Below, piece by piece: positions 1 to 8,504 of a stretch of DNA of 64,000 nt. The stretch is from contig NZ_JBFNXW010000003.1 of assembly GCF_040811775.1 (NCBI RefSeq), forward strand, positions 62,001-126,000, in the 5' to 3' direction. Position numbers and translations under genes: made by a program. The notes under the pieces were generated by a model. That model saw nothing but the letters and a program-made list of their open reading frames with translations, made no database searches and was not told the origin of the DNA. Within the stretch, counting starts at the first letter, position 1; each line of letters opens with the position of its first letter. The stretch is from Balneola sp. MJW-20 (lineage in GTDB: Bacteria; Bacteroidota; Rhodothermia; Balneolales; Balneolaceae).

Positions 1-625
1 GATCGAGTACAATCTGAAAAAAGAAGGCTTCAAAGTCCTGAAAGCCGAGAATGGTGAGCAAGGTATAGAGAAGGCCAGAGAGCATAAACCGGATCTTGTT
101 TTATTGGATATCATGATGCCTAAAATGGATGGTCTGGAAGCAGTTGAGATCATGCGTAAAGATGATGACCTCAGGAATATTCCGATCATTTTTCTGACTG
201 CCCGAAGTGATGAAAAAACGGAAGTGGAAGGACTGGACAAGGGCGGCGATGATTATATAACCAAACCCATAAGTACAACTAAGCTGATATCCAGGATAAA
301 AGCGGTGATGCGACGCTTTGAGGATATAGAGGAATCCGTGAACAAACTGGAAGTGCACGACCTCATGATCGACAAAGATCGCTACATCGTAAGCAGGGGC
401 GAAGAAGAGTTTCAGCTTCCCCGAAAAGAATTCGAACTTTTGTTCTACCTTGCCAGCCGTAAAGGCAAAGTTCTGGATCGCCAGACATTGTTGAACAAGG
501 TCTGGGGAGATAATATCTATGTAGTAGATCGTACCGTGGATGTGCATGTGAGAAAGATCCGTGAAAAACTGGGGGATCATTACATTGAGACCGTAAAAGG
601 AGTCGGTTACCGGTTCAAAGAATGA
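1..625 (+). CDS. Response regulator, OmpR/PhoB family (5' end cut by window)
   Basis: The reading frame is open from the first bases, so the start lies upstream of the window. About 207 residues are visible. The receiver domain carries LLDIMMPKMDG with the likely phospho-acceptor Asp at bases 107-109, the switch Thr in IIFLTAR and the conserved Lys in DDYITKP. The C-terminal half is a winged helix (RKEFELLFYLA, then VDVHVRKIREKL, ending GVGYRF), typical of OmpR/PhoB DNA-binding domains. The stop overlaps the next gene's ATG by four bases (ATGA), so it is co-translated with a histidine kinase. Its target genes cannot be read from the sequence; PhoP/PhoB-like phosphate control is a guess from family resemblance. 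Confidence 0.93.
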   Translation, partial: IEYNLKKEGFKVLKAENGEQGIEKAREHKPDLVLLDIMMPKMDGLEAVEIMRKDDDLRNIPIIFLTARSDEKTEVEGLDKGGDDYITKPISTTKLISRIKAVMRRFEDIEESVNKLEVHDLMIDKDRYIVSRGEEEFQLPRKEFELLFYLASRKGKVLDRQTLLNKVWGDNIYVVDRTVDVHVRKIREKLGDHYIETVKGVGYRFKE

Positions 626-1704
626 GTAAAAAGAATAAGAGATCCTGGAATTTGTACAAGTTAGGCCTGCGAACGGCTTTTTTTACCTCTCTGATCAGTT
701 CAGCTCTGATATTTTTATTGATCTGGATTGGCCTGGATACAGGTATTTATGAATCGGGAACCTATGGAGTTCTTACCCTTCCGATATTTTTCATAATTGC
801 CTATACGGTCAATTATCGCATGACTTACCGCCGCCTTGAGATGCTTGAAAGGGTCTCAAAGAATATCGCACGGAAAAGGTTTAAAGAATACGATGATGTT
901 ACCACACGCCACAATGACGAACTGGATTACCTGATCAAACAGGCTGCCAAATCAAGCCGAACCATAGAAAGAGAAATACAGCGGCTTAACAGGATCGAAA
1001 ACTATAGAAAGGAATTTATTGGTGATATTTCACATGAGCTTAAGACACCGGTATTCGCCATTCAGGGGTTTATTGAAACCCTTTTAAACGGTGCTTTGGA
1101 AGACGAAGAGGTGAATCGTGATTTTCTCCGTAAAGCAATGAGAAATGTGAACCGACTGATCTATCTCACGAAAGACCTTATGGAGATCTCAAAACTGGAA
1201 ACAGGAGAACTTAAATCCGAGATCGAAGAGGTCTACCTTTATGAAGTGTTGCACGATATACTGGAAAGTTTACAGTATAAAGCTGAAAAAGAACGCATAG
1301 AGCTTATTGTTAATGATTTTGACCGCAATATCTGCGTAAAGGCTGACAAGAATCAGGTTAAGCAGGTATTGATCAACCTGATCGAGAATGCCATTAAGTA
1401 CAATACCCCCGGAGGTAAAGTTGAGGTTACCGTAAAGTCTGAACCCACTAACCCGGACCGGGTTTTTGTAGAAGTTAAGGATACCGGTATCGGGATAGAT
1501 GAAAAGGATATCCCAAGGGTAACTGAAAGGTTTTTCCGGGTGGATAAATCCCGATCAAGAGAACGAGGAGGTACGGGACTTGGCCTGGCTATTGTAAAAC
1601 ATATCCTCGAAGCTCACGGAGAAAAATTCATGATCCAGAGCGCCCCGAATGTTGGATCGACCTTTACCTTTACGTTGCGGAGAGCGGACGTTCATGCGTT
1701 ATAA
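622..1704 (+). CDS. Sensor histidine kinase, PhoR-like
   Basis: Membrane-bound sensor kinase of 360 residues that should phosphorylate the regulator encoded just upstream. Two hydrophobic segments lie at about residues 13-33 and 44-65 with almost no periplasmic loop between them, so it probably senses within the membrane or through a partner. A HAMP-like linker is followed by the dimerisation/phosphotransfer helix with FIGDISHELKTP (His138). The ATPase domain shows the N box (LINLIENAIKYN), G1 box (DTGIGID), F box (RFFRVDKSRS) and G2 box (GGTGLGLAIV). All catalytic motifs are intact. The absence of an extended sensor domain is notable; the signal is unknown. Confidence 0.93.
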   Translation: MSKKNKRSWNLYKLGLRTAFFTSLISSALIFLLIWIGLDTGIYESGTYGVLTLPIFFIIAYTVNYRMTYRRLEMLERVSKNIARKRFKEYDDVTTRHNDELDYLIKQAAKSSRTIEREIQRLNRIENYRKEFIGDISHELKTPVFAIQGFIETLLNGALEDEEVNRDFLRKAMRNVNRLIYLTKDLMEISKLETGELKSEIEEVYLYEVLHDILESLQYKAEKERIELIVNDFDRNICVKADKNQVKQVLINLIENAIKYNTPGGKVEVTVKSEPTNPDRVFVEVKDTGIGIDEKDIPRVTERFFRVDKSRSRERGGTGLGLAIVKHILEAHGEKFMIQSAPNVGSTFTFTLRRADVHAL

Positions 1705-1713
1705 TTTATGCGC

Positions 1714-1721
1714 TAACTTTG
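1714..1721 (+). promoter_or_regulatory. Possible Bacteroidota-type -7 box (TAACTTTG) upstream of manC
   Basis: TAACTTTG matches the Bacteroidota -7 consensus TAnnTTTG and lies 44 bases before the manC start. No convincing TTG is seen at the expected -33 distance, so this is a tentative call. Confidence 0.35.
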
Positions 1722-1764
1722 TACCTTTCCTGCACCTAATTTAATTCCTAAATCAAATATTACC

Positions 1765-2850
1765 ATGACCTACGCTGTAATCATGGCCGGTGGATCGGGA
1801 ACCCGTTTCTGGCCAAAAAGCACCAAAGAACTTCCGAAGCAGTTTCTGAAATTGTTTGGCGAAAAAACCATGCTGCAGAATACAGTGGATCGTATAAAGG
1901 AAGAGATACCGCTCGAAAGAGTTCTGGTAGTAACAAATGATCGGTATGTGGACATCGTTAAAGACCAGCTTCCGGGAATACCGGCGCACAATGTGGTAGG
2001 GGAACCGGTAGCAAAGAATACCGCTCCCTGTGTGGCGATCGCAGCCGAGCTTTTGCATAAAAAAGATGAAGAAGCGGTTATGGTGGTGCTGCCCGCTGAT
2101 CACCATATTACGAAGCCTGATAAATTCAGGGACATACTCAGGTCTGCGATCTCTAAAGCAAAGCAGGATAATTTCCTGGTCACGATTGGAATTAAGCCGG
2201 ATCGCCCTGAAACCGGGTACGGTTATATTCACGGTAATGACAAGATATCAGAGGAGCTGGAAGATCATATTGTTCACCCGGTTCGTTCATTCAAAGAAAA
2301 ACCAGACCTGGAGACGGCCAGGGACTTTCTTAAGTCCGGAGACTATTTCTGGAATAGCGGCATGTTCGTATGGAGTGCTTCTACGATCCTGAACGAGGTA
2401 AGCTCATACCTGCCGGATATGTTTAAACTGGTTAAGGAAGCGGGCGAATCTCTGTATGGGGAAGGACATGATGCTGCTGTTGATCATTTTTATAATTCCT
2501 GTGAATCGATTTCCATTGATTATGGCATCATGGAAAACTCTAAGGATGTGTTTGTAGTACCGGGTGAGTTTGGCTGGAATGATGTAGGTAGCTGGACGGC
2601 GGTCTATGACCTTGGTGAAAAGGACCAGCAGGGTAACGTTGTAAATGGCTCTTTCTTTACTCAAAGTGCAGCCGGGAATAATTATATCAGTTCTGAATCA
2701 GGGAAAATGATATCACTTGTCGGAGTGGAAGGACTGGCTGTAGTAGAAACAGAAAATGCTATATTGGTTTGTAAACTGGATCAGGCTCAAAAAGTGAAGG
2801 ATATAGTAAACCAGCTTAATGAAAGTGAGGAACTGAAAAAGTTCCTCTGA
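1765..2850 (+). CDS. manC: Mannose-1-phosphate guanylyltransferase
   Basis: Makes GDP-mannose from mannose-1-phosphate and GTP, feeding polysaccharide, lipopolysaccharide or glycan synthesis in the cytoplasm. The N-terminus has the nucleotidyltransferase signature MAGGSGTRFWPKS, followed by LPKQFLKLFG, then PADHHI (metal/nucleotide site), YFWNSGMFVW and EFGWNDVGSW, all standard for the GMP pyrophosphorylase family. At 361 residues it has the pyrophosphorylase domain with a short C-terminal beta region and no fused phosphomannose isomerase, unlike the longer bifunctional ManC/AlgA. The gene stands alone between the kinase and a convergent hydrolase; its stop codon directly abuts the convergent stop. 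Confidence 0.92.
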   Translation: MTYAVIMAGGSGTRFWPKSTKELPKQFLKLFGEKTMLQNTVDRIKEEIPLERVLVVTNDRYVDIVKDQLPGIPAHNVVGEPVAKNTAPCVAIAAELLHKKDEEAVMVVLPADHHITKPDKFRDILRSAISKAKQDNFLVTIGIKPDRPETGYGYIHGNDKISEELEDHIVHPVRSFKEKPDLETARDFLKSGDYFWNSGMFVWSASTILNEVSSYLPDMFKLVKEAGESLYGEGHDAAVDHFYNSCESISIDYGIMENSKDVFVVPGEFGWNDVGSWTAVYDLGEKDQQGNVVNGSFFTQSAAGNNYISSESGKMISLVGVEGLAVVETENAILVCKLDQAQKVKDIVNQLNESEELKKFL

Positions 2851-3609
2851 TCAGACCTTTATGACTTGTTGATCAAAGGCCAGCTTTATGTGGTCCGGCA
2901 GGCGGTCATTTGTAGGCTGGTGATCCACATAACTGTTCATATGGATCAGGTAAGCTTCAGGAACTTCCAGTTCATTAATGATATCCACCGCCTGTGGAAT
3001 GGTAAGGTGAGTGGGATGATCGGGCTCCCATCGTAATGCACTCAGTACCATGACATCCGAACCGCGGATCAGGTCGCGGGTACTTTTCGGAATATCTTTT
3101 ACATCGGTCAGGTAAGAAAAATTATCGATCCTGTATCCGTTGATCGCCATTTTACCGTGAGTCACTGGAAGAGGAGTCACCTCATGTTCTCCGATCATGA
3201 AAGGAGAGTCGGCAACTACCAGATCCAGTGATGTAGAGCCGGGATACTTATTTTCACCGAACATATAATCAAACCGTTTTTTGATCGAGTCTACGCAGCT
3301 TTCAGTAGAGTAGACCGGAATAGGGCCTGATTTTTTAAAGTTATAGACTCTCAGATCATCCAGTCCGGCAATATGATCCATATGTTCATGTGTGATAAGT
3401 ACATGATCCACATCCTGTATACGCGACCGGATGCTTTGAATGCGGAACTCAGGTCCGGTATCGATGATGATGGAATGCTGATCAGTTTTGATCCAGGCCG
3501 AACACCTGGAGCGCTGATTACGGGGATCATGTGCCAGCTCTTCCCACCTGAACCCTCCGGCAACCGGAACCCCCATGGATGTACCCGTCCCTAAAAACGT
3601 TACTTCCAT
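2851..3609 (-). CDS. MBL-fold metal-dependent hydrolase (PhnP/LipB-neighbour type)
   Basis: Metallo-beta-lactamase fold hydrolase of 252 residues. The zinc motif HxHxDH appears as THEHMDHIAGLDDLR, with further ligands in PVTHGKMA and near the C-terminus (YLIHMNSY). The glycine-rich start FLGTGTSMGVPV is characteristic of the PhnP-like subgroup that acts on cyclic phosphodiesters, but the true substrate here is unknown. It is the last gene of a three-gene minus-strand operon: its ATG overlaps the stop of the preceding gene by one base (TAATG). It ends flush against the convergent manC gene. Confidence 0.85.
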   Translation of the reverse strand: MEVTFLGTGTSMGVPVAGGFRWEELAHDPRNQRSRCSAWIKTDQHSIIIDTGPEFRIQSIRSRIQDVDHVLITHEHMDHIAGLDDLRVYNFKKSGPIPVYSTESCVDSIKKRFDYMFGENKYPGSTSLDLVVADSPFMIGEHEVTPLPVTHGKMAINGYRIDNFSYLTDVKDIPKSTRDLIRGSDVMVLSALRWEPDHPTHLTIPQAVDIINELEVPEAYLIHMNSYVDHQPTNDRLPDHIKLAFDQQVIKV

Positions 3610-3905
3610 TATTCCAGCTCTAATTCATCTTCGGCATCAGCATGTGCATTTATGCGGTCCCAGAGTTCTTCAAGTTCTTTTCGTACAGCAGGCTTTACAT
3701 AGGTATCATCGAGATCGACAGTCATCAGTACCCGGGCAATTGTGCCCACCTGAGATTGTGGCGGCTTGTTCTTATTGATAATGACAAGCTGATCTCCCTG
3801 TACAATACAATCCGATCCCCGGAAGGACCCTCTTTCTTTTCGAAGAGTGTACCCGGATTGTTCCAGTAAATGCTCTAACTCTAAAAGTAATTTATCTGTT
3901 TTCAA
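3609..3905 (-). CDS. Conserved hypothetical protein, 98 aa
   Basis: Small soluble protein with a charged, acidic C-terminus (DAEDELELE) and no recognisable domain. It starts MKTDKLLLELEHLLEQSGY and contains a predicted alpha/beta core. Translational coupling on both sides (ATGA overlap with the upstream gene, TAATG with the downstream hydrolase) makes it a real gene and suggests a role connected with the MBL hydrolase. I do not recognise its family and assign no function. Confidence 0.75.
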   Translation of the reverse strand: MKTDKLLLELEHLLEQSGYTLRKERGSFRGSDCIVQGDQLVIINKNKPPQSQVGTIARVLMTVDLDDTYVKPAVRKELEELWDRINAHADAEDELELE

Positions 3906-4648
3906 AGGGAGACTCCGATAGTGAACATGTGACTGATAAGATCATAATCAAATTCCTCACGGTCAATATCATAGGATCTCTGATTAAAATCATATCCTAT
4001 ACTGATAATGTTGTTTTTAAATACAGACAGAAAGTTAATCCGGAGTTTTCCTTCTAAAGTGAAAGCGGTTCCGCCAAAGAATCCGCCTGCTGAACTGCTG
4101 AAACCGTAACCGGGCATAAAGTTTGTATAAATGCTTAGTGCATTTCCAAATTGCACATCCACATAGGCTCCCGCCGCTCCCCTTATGGTTGATTGTGAAA
4201 ACTCATTGTTGACATCTTTTTTCCTGATTGTAGTAATCTGAGAACCTGCCAGCAGAGGTATTCCTGTCCTGAACCGGGGTCTGGTTATGATATTAAGGTT
4301 GTTGTTTAAAGCAATAGAAAAATCGATCATCTGGTCATCACCCATTCCGCTTAGTTTATTTCCAACCGACAGATAAGCTTCAAGAAAGGGAGATTCAAAG
4401 GAAATATGAACAGCAGTTCCTTCAGTATCAAAGCGATTAGTGACGGGTAAGCCGGTGTTGTTATCCGTCGTGGCACCGGTATAATTAAAGTCAATTGCTC
4501 TTAAACCAATCCTTATCTGTGGTGCATTTCGGTTTACTCTCCTGCTCTCCGATTCTGAATCAATAGAAAACATTTGTGCATGCGCATTGGCAGACAGGAA
4601 TAAGAGTAAAACGAAAAGAGATGTAAAGGCCCTATAGTTTAAATGCAT
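3902..4648 (-). CDS. Secreted/outer-membrane hypothetical protein with signal peptide
   Basis: 248 residues. The N-terminus is a signal peptide (FTSLFVLLLFLSANAHAQ, cleavage after AHA). The mature part is rich in alternating hydrophobic/polar strands, glycine and aromatic residues and ends in ISHMFTIGVSL, which resembles an outer-membrane beta-barrel terminus. First gene of the three-gene minus-strand operon, sharing a four-base ATGA overlap with the 98-residue protein. It is divergent from the glutathione peroxidase gene. Barrel assignment is inference; the family is not recognised. Confidence 0.7.
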   Translation of the reverse strand: MHLNYRAFTSLFVLLLFLSANAHAQMFSIDSESESRRVNRNAPQIRIGLRAIDFNYTGATTDNNTGLPVTNRFDTEGTAVHISFESPFLEAYLSVGNKLSGMGDDQMIDFSIALNNNLNIITRPRFRTGIPLLAGSQITTIRKKDVNNEFSQSTIRGAAGAYVDVQFGNALSIYTNFMPGYGFSSSAGGFFGGTAFTLEGKLRINFLSVFKNNIISIGYDFNQRSYDIDREEFDYDLISHMFTIGVSL

Positions 4649-4715
4649 ATGGAATTATTTTAGGAAGGATAAAGGTTAACGAGACAACATTATATAAACA
4701 GAAAAAATTGCAGTC

Positions 4716-5261
4716 ATGAAATCACTGTTGATCACACTAATAACACTGGCTCTTATGTCATTTAATGCTGATGATACTTCTTTCTATGAATTTAAAGTAA
4801 AAAATATAGATGATGAAGAAGTAGCACTGGAAGAATATAAAGGGAAAGTAATTCTAATCGTTAACACAGCATCTCAATGCGGCTACACTCCGCAGTATGA
4901 AGGTCTACAGGCCATCTATGAAAAATATCAAGATCAGGGCTTAGTCATTATGGGCTTTCCAGCTAACAATTTTAACGGACAGGAACCTGGATCAAATGAG
5001 GAGATCAAGCAGTTCTGCACCCTTAACTATAGTGTCAAATTCCCGATGTTCTCCAAAGTTTCTGTAAAAGGGGAAGATCAGGCAGAATTATTTACATACC
5101 TTACGTCTCAGGAAAATCAAGACTTTACAGGAGAAATTAAGTGGAATTTCGAAAAATTTCTTATTTCCCGGAACGGAAACCTTAAGAGAAGGTTTAGAAG
5201 TAGTGTAACTCCCGAGAGTGAAGAAATTACTTCAGCGATAGAAGCTGAATTGAACATGTAA
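4716..5261 (+). CDS. Glutathione peroxidase-family thiol peroxidase
   Basis: Reduces peroxides, in bacteria of this type most likely with thioredoxin rather than glutathione. The peroxidatic site is NTASQCGYTPQYEGL with Cys in place of selenocysteine; the Gln and Trp of the catalytic tetrad appear in NNFNGQEPG and KWNFEKFLI. The protein is 181 residues with an N-terminal hydrophobic stretch (SLLITLITLALMSFNA) that looks like a signal peptide, suggesting export to the periplasm. It is a single-gene unit followed by a strong terminator. Confidence 0.9.
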   Translation: MKSLLITLITLALMSFNADDTSFYEFKVKNIDDEEVALEEYKGKVILIVNTASQCGYTPQYEGLQAIYEKYQDQGLVIMGFPANNFNGQEPGSNEEIKQFCTLNYSVKFPMFSKVSVKGEDQAELFTYLTSQENQDFTGEIKWNFEKFLISRNGNLKRRFRSSVTPESEEITSAIEAELNM

Positions 5262-5296
5262 GTCTCAACTTACATATCCCATCACCATCCCGATAA

Positions 5297-5334
5297 GAGG
5301 ATCATGATTGATTTCATGATCCTCCTTTTTTTTA
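5297..5334 (+). terminator. Rho-independent terminator after the peroxidase gene
   Basis: An 11-bp perfect stem (GAGGATCATGA pairing with TCATGATCCTC) with a six-base loop is followed by a run of Ts. Confidence 0.85.
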
Positions 5335-5342
5335 TTTTAATG

Positions 5343-5375
5343 TTTGACTTACATCCCAAATGCTCCCTATATTTG
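5343..5375 (+). promoter_or_regulatory. Bacteroidota-type promoter for tRNA-Asp
   Basis: TTTG at 5343-5346 and TATATTTG at 5368-5375 are separated by 21 bases and match the Bacteroidota -33/-7 pattern (TTG, TAnnTTTG). Transcription would begin near 5380, about 40 bases before the tRNA. Confidence 0.6.
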
Positions 5376-5420
5376 GAGCCTTTCGGGAATTAACTTATTC
5401 CCGTTATCTTATTGAAATAA

Positions 5421-5494
5421 GGTCCGGTAGTTCAGTTGGTTAGAACGCCTGCCTGTCACGCAGGAGGTCGAGGGTTCGAGTCCCTTCCGGATCG
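5421..5494 (+). tRNA. tRNA-Asp (anticodon GTC)
   Basis: A complete cloverleaf: acceptor stem GGTCCGG pairs with CCGGATC (one G-U), the D arm is TTCAGTTGGTTAGAA, the anticodon stem CCTGC/GCAGG encloses loop CTGTCAC with anticodon GTC at 5455-5457, and the T arm is GAGGGTTCGAGTCCC. The discriminator base is G at 5494, as expected for tRNA-Asp. CCA is not encoded. It has its own promoter upstream and terminator downstream. Confidence 0.97.
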
Positions 5495-5499
5495 CAATC

Positions 5500-5532
5500 A
5501 AAGCTCATGATTAAGTTCATGGGCTTTTTTTG
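5500..5532 (+). terminator. Terminator after tRNA-Asp
   Basis: An 11-bp stem (AAAGCTCATGA with TCATGGGCTTT, one G-U pair) and a six-base loop are followed by a T run. Confidence 0.8.
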
Positions 5533-5606
5533 TTTTCTGAGGTCATGGCACCTTTAAGCTGGTCAGGAAATATATCCGGTTGCTCTTTAATAAGGGAATA
5601 CCGGCA

Positions 5607-5669
5607 GTCACGCAGGAGGTCGAGGGTTCTGCCGAAGCCATCTCTTTGGGAGAGTCCTTTCCGGATCGC
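5607..5669 (+). pseudogene. Broken partial copy of tRNA-Asp (3' half, interrupted)
   Basis: Bases 5607-5629 are identical to 5455-5477 of the intact tRNA, from the anticodon to the middle of the T loop. After an insert of about 22 bases, 5652-5669 match the tRNA 3' end with one mismatch. The 5' half is absent, so it cannot fold as a tRNA. It may be the trace of an old integration event or a decayed tandem duplicate. The insert contains a small hairpin (CTCT...AGAG). Confidence 0.8.
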
Positions 5670-5757
5670 TAAATAAGTTATTAGTTAATACACAGGGATT
5701 TGTATCAACAACTGCAAAAGAACTACTATCTAAATTACTCTAATATACCATTTACCC

Positions 5758-6375
5758 TTATTCAGTGGATTTAATAGAACCAGTAGAGCTATCGATAGAC
5801 ACCCGAAAATAATAAACGGTCCAGGCACCAATTCCGAAGAACTTTAGACTATCTTCTATAAAATAAGCGATACCGCCATCCTGAGGAAGAATAAAATCAC
5901 CTACTACTGAGGACCCAAGAAAAAAAAGCGCTACGCCTAAGATCCAGGCGTCAAACTGAAGGATCCTGTTACGATAGTATATAAGGTAGCTTAATACTGG
6001 TATAACATATGCCATATAAACAAAGTACTGATCAATGTTCAGATTATATGGGAATACATATTCATGGAGCATGAACAAATCATCAGTCAGCAGTAAAATG
6101 GAGAGAAGAGCTGAGCTAATAAGGAACCCATCTGAGTTTTGTATGTACTTATTTGAAAGCACAGAGGAGAATAGGCAGGCAACCGCGGCCGTACACCACA
6201 ATAATGCTCCTAAGTTTGATACTATACCCGTAAATGGATGGAAGTTGGCCGTAGCAGCAGGATCTGCAGTAAACTTTTCAATTGGTACACTCATAAAAAT
6301 GCTTACTGTATAACAAGCTGCCAGAATGAATGTGATCAGGATGTAGACTATCCCTAGCTGTTTGATTGAATTCAT
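5758..6375 (-). CDS. Hypothetical integral membrane protein, 205 aa
   Basis: Multi-pass membrane protein with about six hydrophobic helices, beginning KQLGIVYILITFILAACYTV and including LLSILLLTDDLFMLHEYVF and AWILGVALFFLGSSVVGDFI. No enzymatic motif is recognised. Conserved polar residues inside the helices (DDLFMLHE) might matter for function but this is speculation. It is a single gene divergent from mnmG. A TAACTTTG box on the minus strand upstream (6435-6442) could be its promoter. Confidence 0.7.
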   Translation of the reverse strand: MNSIKQLGIVYILITFILAACYTVSIFMSVPIEKFTADPAATANFHPFTGIVSNLGALLWCTAAVACLFSSVLSNKYIQNSDGFLISSALLSILLLTDDLFMLHEYVFPYNLNIDQYFVYMAYVIPVLSYLIYYRNRILQFDAWILGVALFFLGSSVVGDFILPQDGGIAYFIEDSLKFFGIGAWTVYYFRVSIDSSTGSIKSTE

Positions 6376-6434
6376 AAGACTTTCCCCGATTATTTATCGT
6401 GCCATTTTTGGCATTTATTGAGGCTACATAAATT

Positions 6435-6442
6435 CAAAGTTA
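6435..6442 (-). promoter_or_regulatory. Possible -7 box (TAACTTTG) for the 205-aa membrane protein
   Basis: The minus strand reads TAACTTTG, matching TAnnTTTG, about 60 bases upstream of the ATG at 6375. No clear -33 TTG is seen. Confidence 0.35.
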
Positions 6443-6594
6443 AAGGCAAAGCATTAATTAACATATTGATATAGCCCTTTGTCTAATGCTATACAATTAC
6501 AGCTTTTCTCCTAATATCACTTTAAACATTATAACATCTAATATTCTTATCTTAAGCCTCATTTGTTCTCTCATACATAAAGTTTATTCAAGAG

Positions 6595-8484
6595 ATGATA
6601 CCAGATAATCGTAAATATGATGTGATCGTAGTCGGAGGAGGTCATGCCGGGTCAGAAGCTGCCGGGGCAGCGGCTCAATTAGGAGCAAGGACTCTTCTTA
6701 TTACCATGAACCTTGAAGCCATTGCCAAGATGAGTTGTAACCCCGCTATGGGTGGAGTAGCTAAAGGACAATTGGTTCGTGAGATCGATGCACTGGGGGG
6801 GTTATCAGGAATAGTAAGTGATGAATCCGGTGTACAGTTCAGAATGCTGAATCGCAGTAAGGGCCCCGCTATGTGGAGCCCAAGATGTCAGAGCGACAGA
6901 ATGCTCTATGCTCAAAAGATGAGAGAAAAGCTGGAGGCAAAGGAGCGTCTTTTTTTCCGGCAGGATAATGTCACGGATCTGATTACTGCGAAGGATGGTA
7001 AAAGTGTAAAGGGAGTGATCACGCAAACGGGCCAGGAATTTTTTGCCGATAGTGTGATTCTGACCAGTGGAACCTTCCTAAATGGACTTATTCACATAGG
7101 GGATTCAAACTATGGCGGAGGCCGGTCAGGTGAGAGGGCATCGGTTGGAATTTCAGGTGCATTGGAAAATTTAGGTTTCGAGGTAGGTCGATTAAAAACA
7201 GGTACTCCGCCCCGAATTGATGGGCGAACAGTGGATTATTCTCAGCTTGAAATACAGTATGGGGATGAGGATCCTACACCCTTTTCCTTTATGACTGAAG
7301 AGCTTCCTGCTTTGGAGGATCAAATGACATGCTGGATCGGGTACACCAATAACGATGTTCATGCGGAGCTCAGAAAAGGATTTGACCGAAGTCCTATGTT
7401 CAATGGCAGAATCAAATCCGTCGGGCCCAGGTATTGTCCATCTATAGAAGACAAGATCAATCGTTTTGCTGATAAAGACAGGCACCAGTTATTTCTCGAA
7501 CCCGAAGGGTGGAATACTTATGAGATGTATCTCAATGGATTTTCAACTTCACTACCAGAAGATGTGCAAATCAAATCACTAAAAACTATTCCGGGATTTG
7601 AGAATGCAGTTATGATACGTCCCGGCTATGCCATTGAATATGATTACTTTCCTCCTCATCAGGTCCACCGAAGTCTGGAGACAAAATTAGTCGAAGGTCT
7701 TTTCTTTGCCGGCCAGATAAATGGTACTACGGGATATGAAGAGGCTGCCTGCCAAGGGCTGATGGCCGGGATCAACGCAGGACTAAAAGTTGCAGGCAAA
7801 GATCCTTTTATCTTAAAAAGATCAGAAGCCTATATAGGAGTTCTGATCGATGACCTAATTAATAAAGGTACTGAAGAACCATACCGTATGTTCACTTCCA
7901 GGGCTGAACATCGAATTCTTTTACGGCAGGATAACGCCGACTTAAGGCTTACTGAGCTAGGCTTTAAGATCGGGTTGGCCTCTAAAGAGCGATACGATAA
8001 AATGCTTGCTAAAAAGGAAGAGATCAATAAGCTTGATGATCTTATCAAATCCTATACCGTTCGTCCGGAGAATATGGACCCGATGCTAAAGGAGCAGGGA
8101 ACCACACCGCTAAGTCAGCCGGTTAAAGCAGAATCAGTTTTATTGAGACCACAGGTTAATATCTGTAATATGATCGAAAATGATCCAGGCCTCAAAGAGA
8201 AGGTTGCAGAGATCGCTCCGTCTAAAGAATCATTGGAGCAGGTAGAGATACAGATCAAATATGCCGGATACATCCAGAAAGAGTATGAAATGGTTGAAGA
8301 GCTCAAAAGCCAGGAAGAAGCGCTGATCCCTGAGTCTATTGACTATAATAACATAAAAAGCCTTTCTACAGAGGGAACCCAAAAGCTGACTAAGATACGC
8401 CCGGAAACCATTGGTCAAGCCAGTAGAATCAGCGGAGTCTCTGCAAGTGACCTGGCGGTTCTTATGGTGTACCTTAAAAACTGA
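6595..8484 (+). CDS. mnmG: tRNA uridine-5-carboxymethylaminomethyl modification enzyme MnmG (GidA)
   Basis: With MnmE it installs the (carboxymethyl)aminomethyl group on wobble U34 of several tRNAs, using FAD and methylene-tetrahydrofolate. The 629-residue length is standard. The FAD-binding GGGHAG is at residues 14-19, and both family signatures are present: [20 protein letters not shown] near residue 46 and [16 protein letters not shown] near residue 383. The C-terminal helical domain is complete. Its stop shares a base with the rsmG start (TGATG), and that junction lies inside a parS palindrome, a typical arrangement near a replication origin. No MnmE gene is in the window. Confidence 0.97.
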   Translation: MIPDNRKYDVIVVGGGHAGSEAAGAAAQLGARTLLITMNLEAIAKMSCNPAMGGVAKGQLVREIDALGGLSGIVSDESGVQFRMLNRSKGPAMWSPRCQSDRMLYAQKMREKLEAKERLFFRQDNVTDLITAKDGKSVKGVITQTGQEFFADSVILTSGTFLNGLIHIGDSNYGGGRSGERASVGISGALENLGFEVGRLKTGTPPRIDGRTVDYSQLEIQYGDEDPTPFSFMTEELPALEDQMTCWIGYTNNDVHAELRKGFDRSPMFNGRIKSVGPRYCPSIEDKINRFADKDRHQLFLEPEGWNTYEMYLNGFSTSLPEDVQIKSLKTIPGFENAVMIRPGYAIEYDYFPPHQVHRSLETKLVEGLFFAGQINGTTGYEEAACQGLMAGINAGLKVAGKDPFILKRSEAYIGVLIDDLINKGTEEPYRMFTSRAEHRILLRQDNADLRLTELGFKIGLASKERYDKMLAKKEEINKLDDLIKSYTVRPENMDPMLKEQGTTPLSQPVKAESVLLRPQVNICNMIENDPGLKEKVAEIAPSKESLEQVEIQIKYAGYIQKEYEMVEELKSQEEALIPESIDYNNIKSLSTEGTQKLTKIRPETIGQASRISGVSASDLAVLMVYLKN

Positions 8485-8504
8485 TGTTTCACGTGAAACA
8501 TCAG
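8481..8504. promoter_or_regulatory. parS centromere site 1, spanning the mnmG stop and rsmG start
   Basis: Core TGTTTCACGTGAAACA at 8485-8500 is the canonical ParB-binding parS palindrome. Here the perfect inverted repeat extends to 24 bp and contains both the mnmG stop codon and the rsmG ATG; in the rsmG frame it encodes MFHVKH. ParB would nucleate here for chromosome segregation. parA and parB are not in the window. Confidence 0.9.

Noticed and set aside
5601..5670. Possible second tRNA-Asp gene
   Set aside because: The 5' half (acceptor and D arm) is absent and the T loop is split by an insert, so it cannot fold as a tRNA. Listed as a pseudogene.
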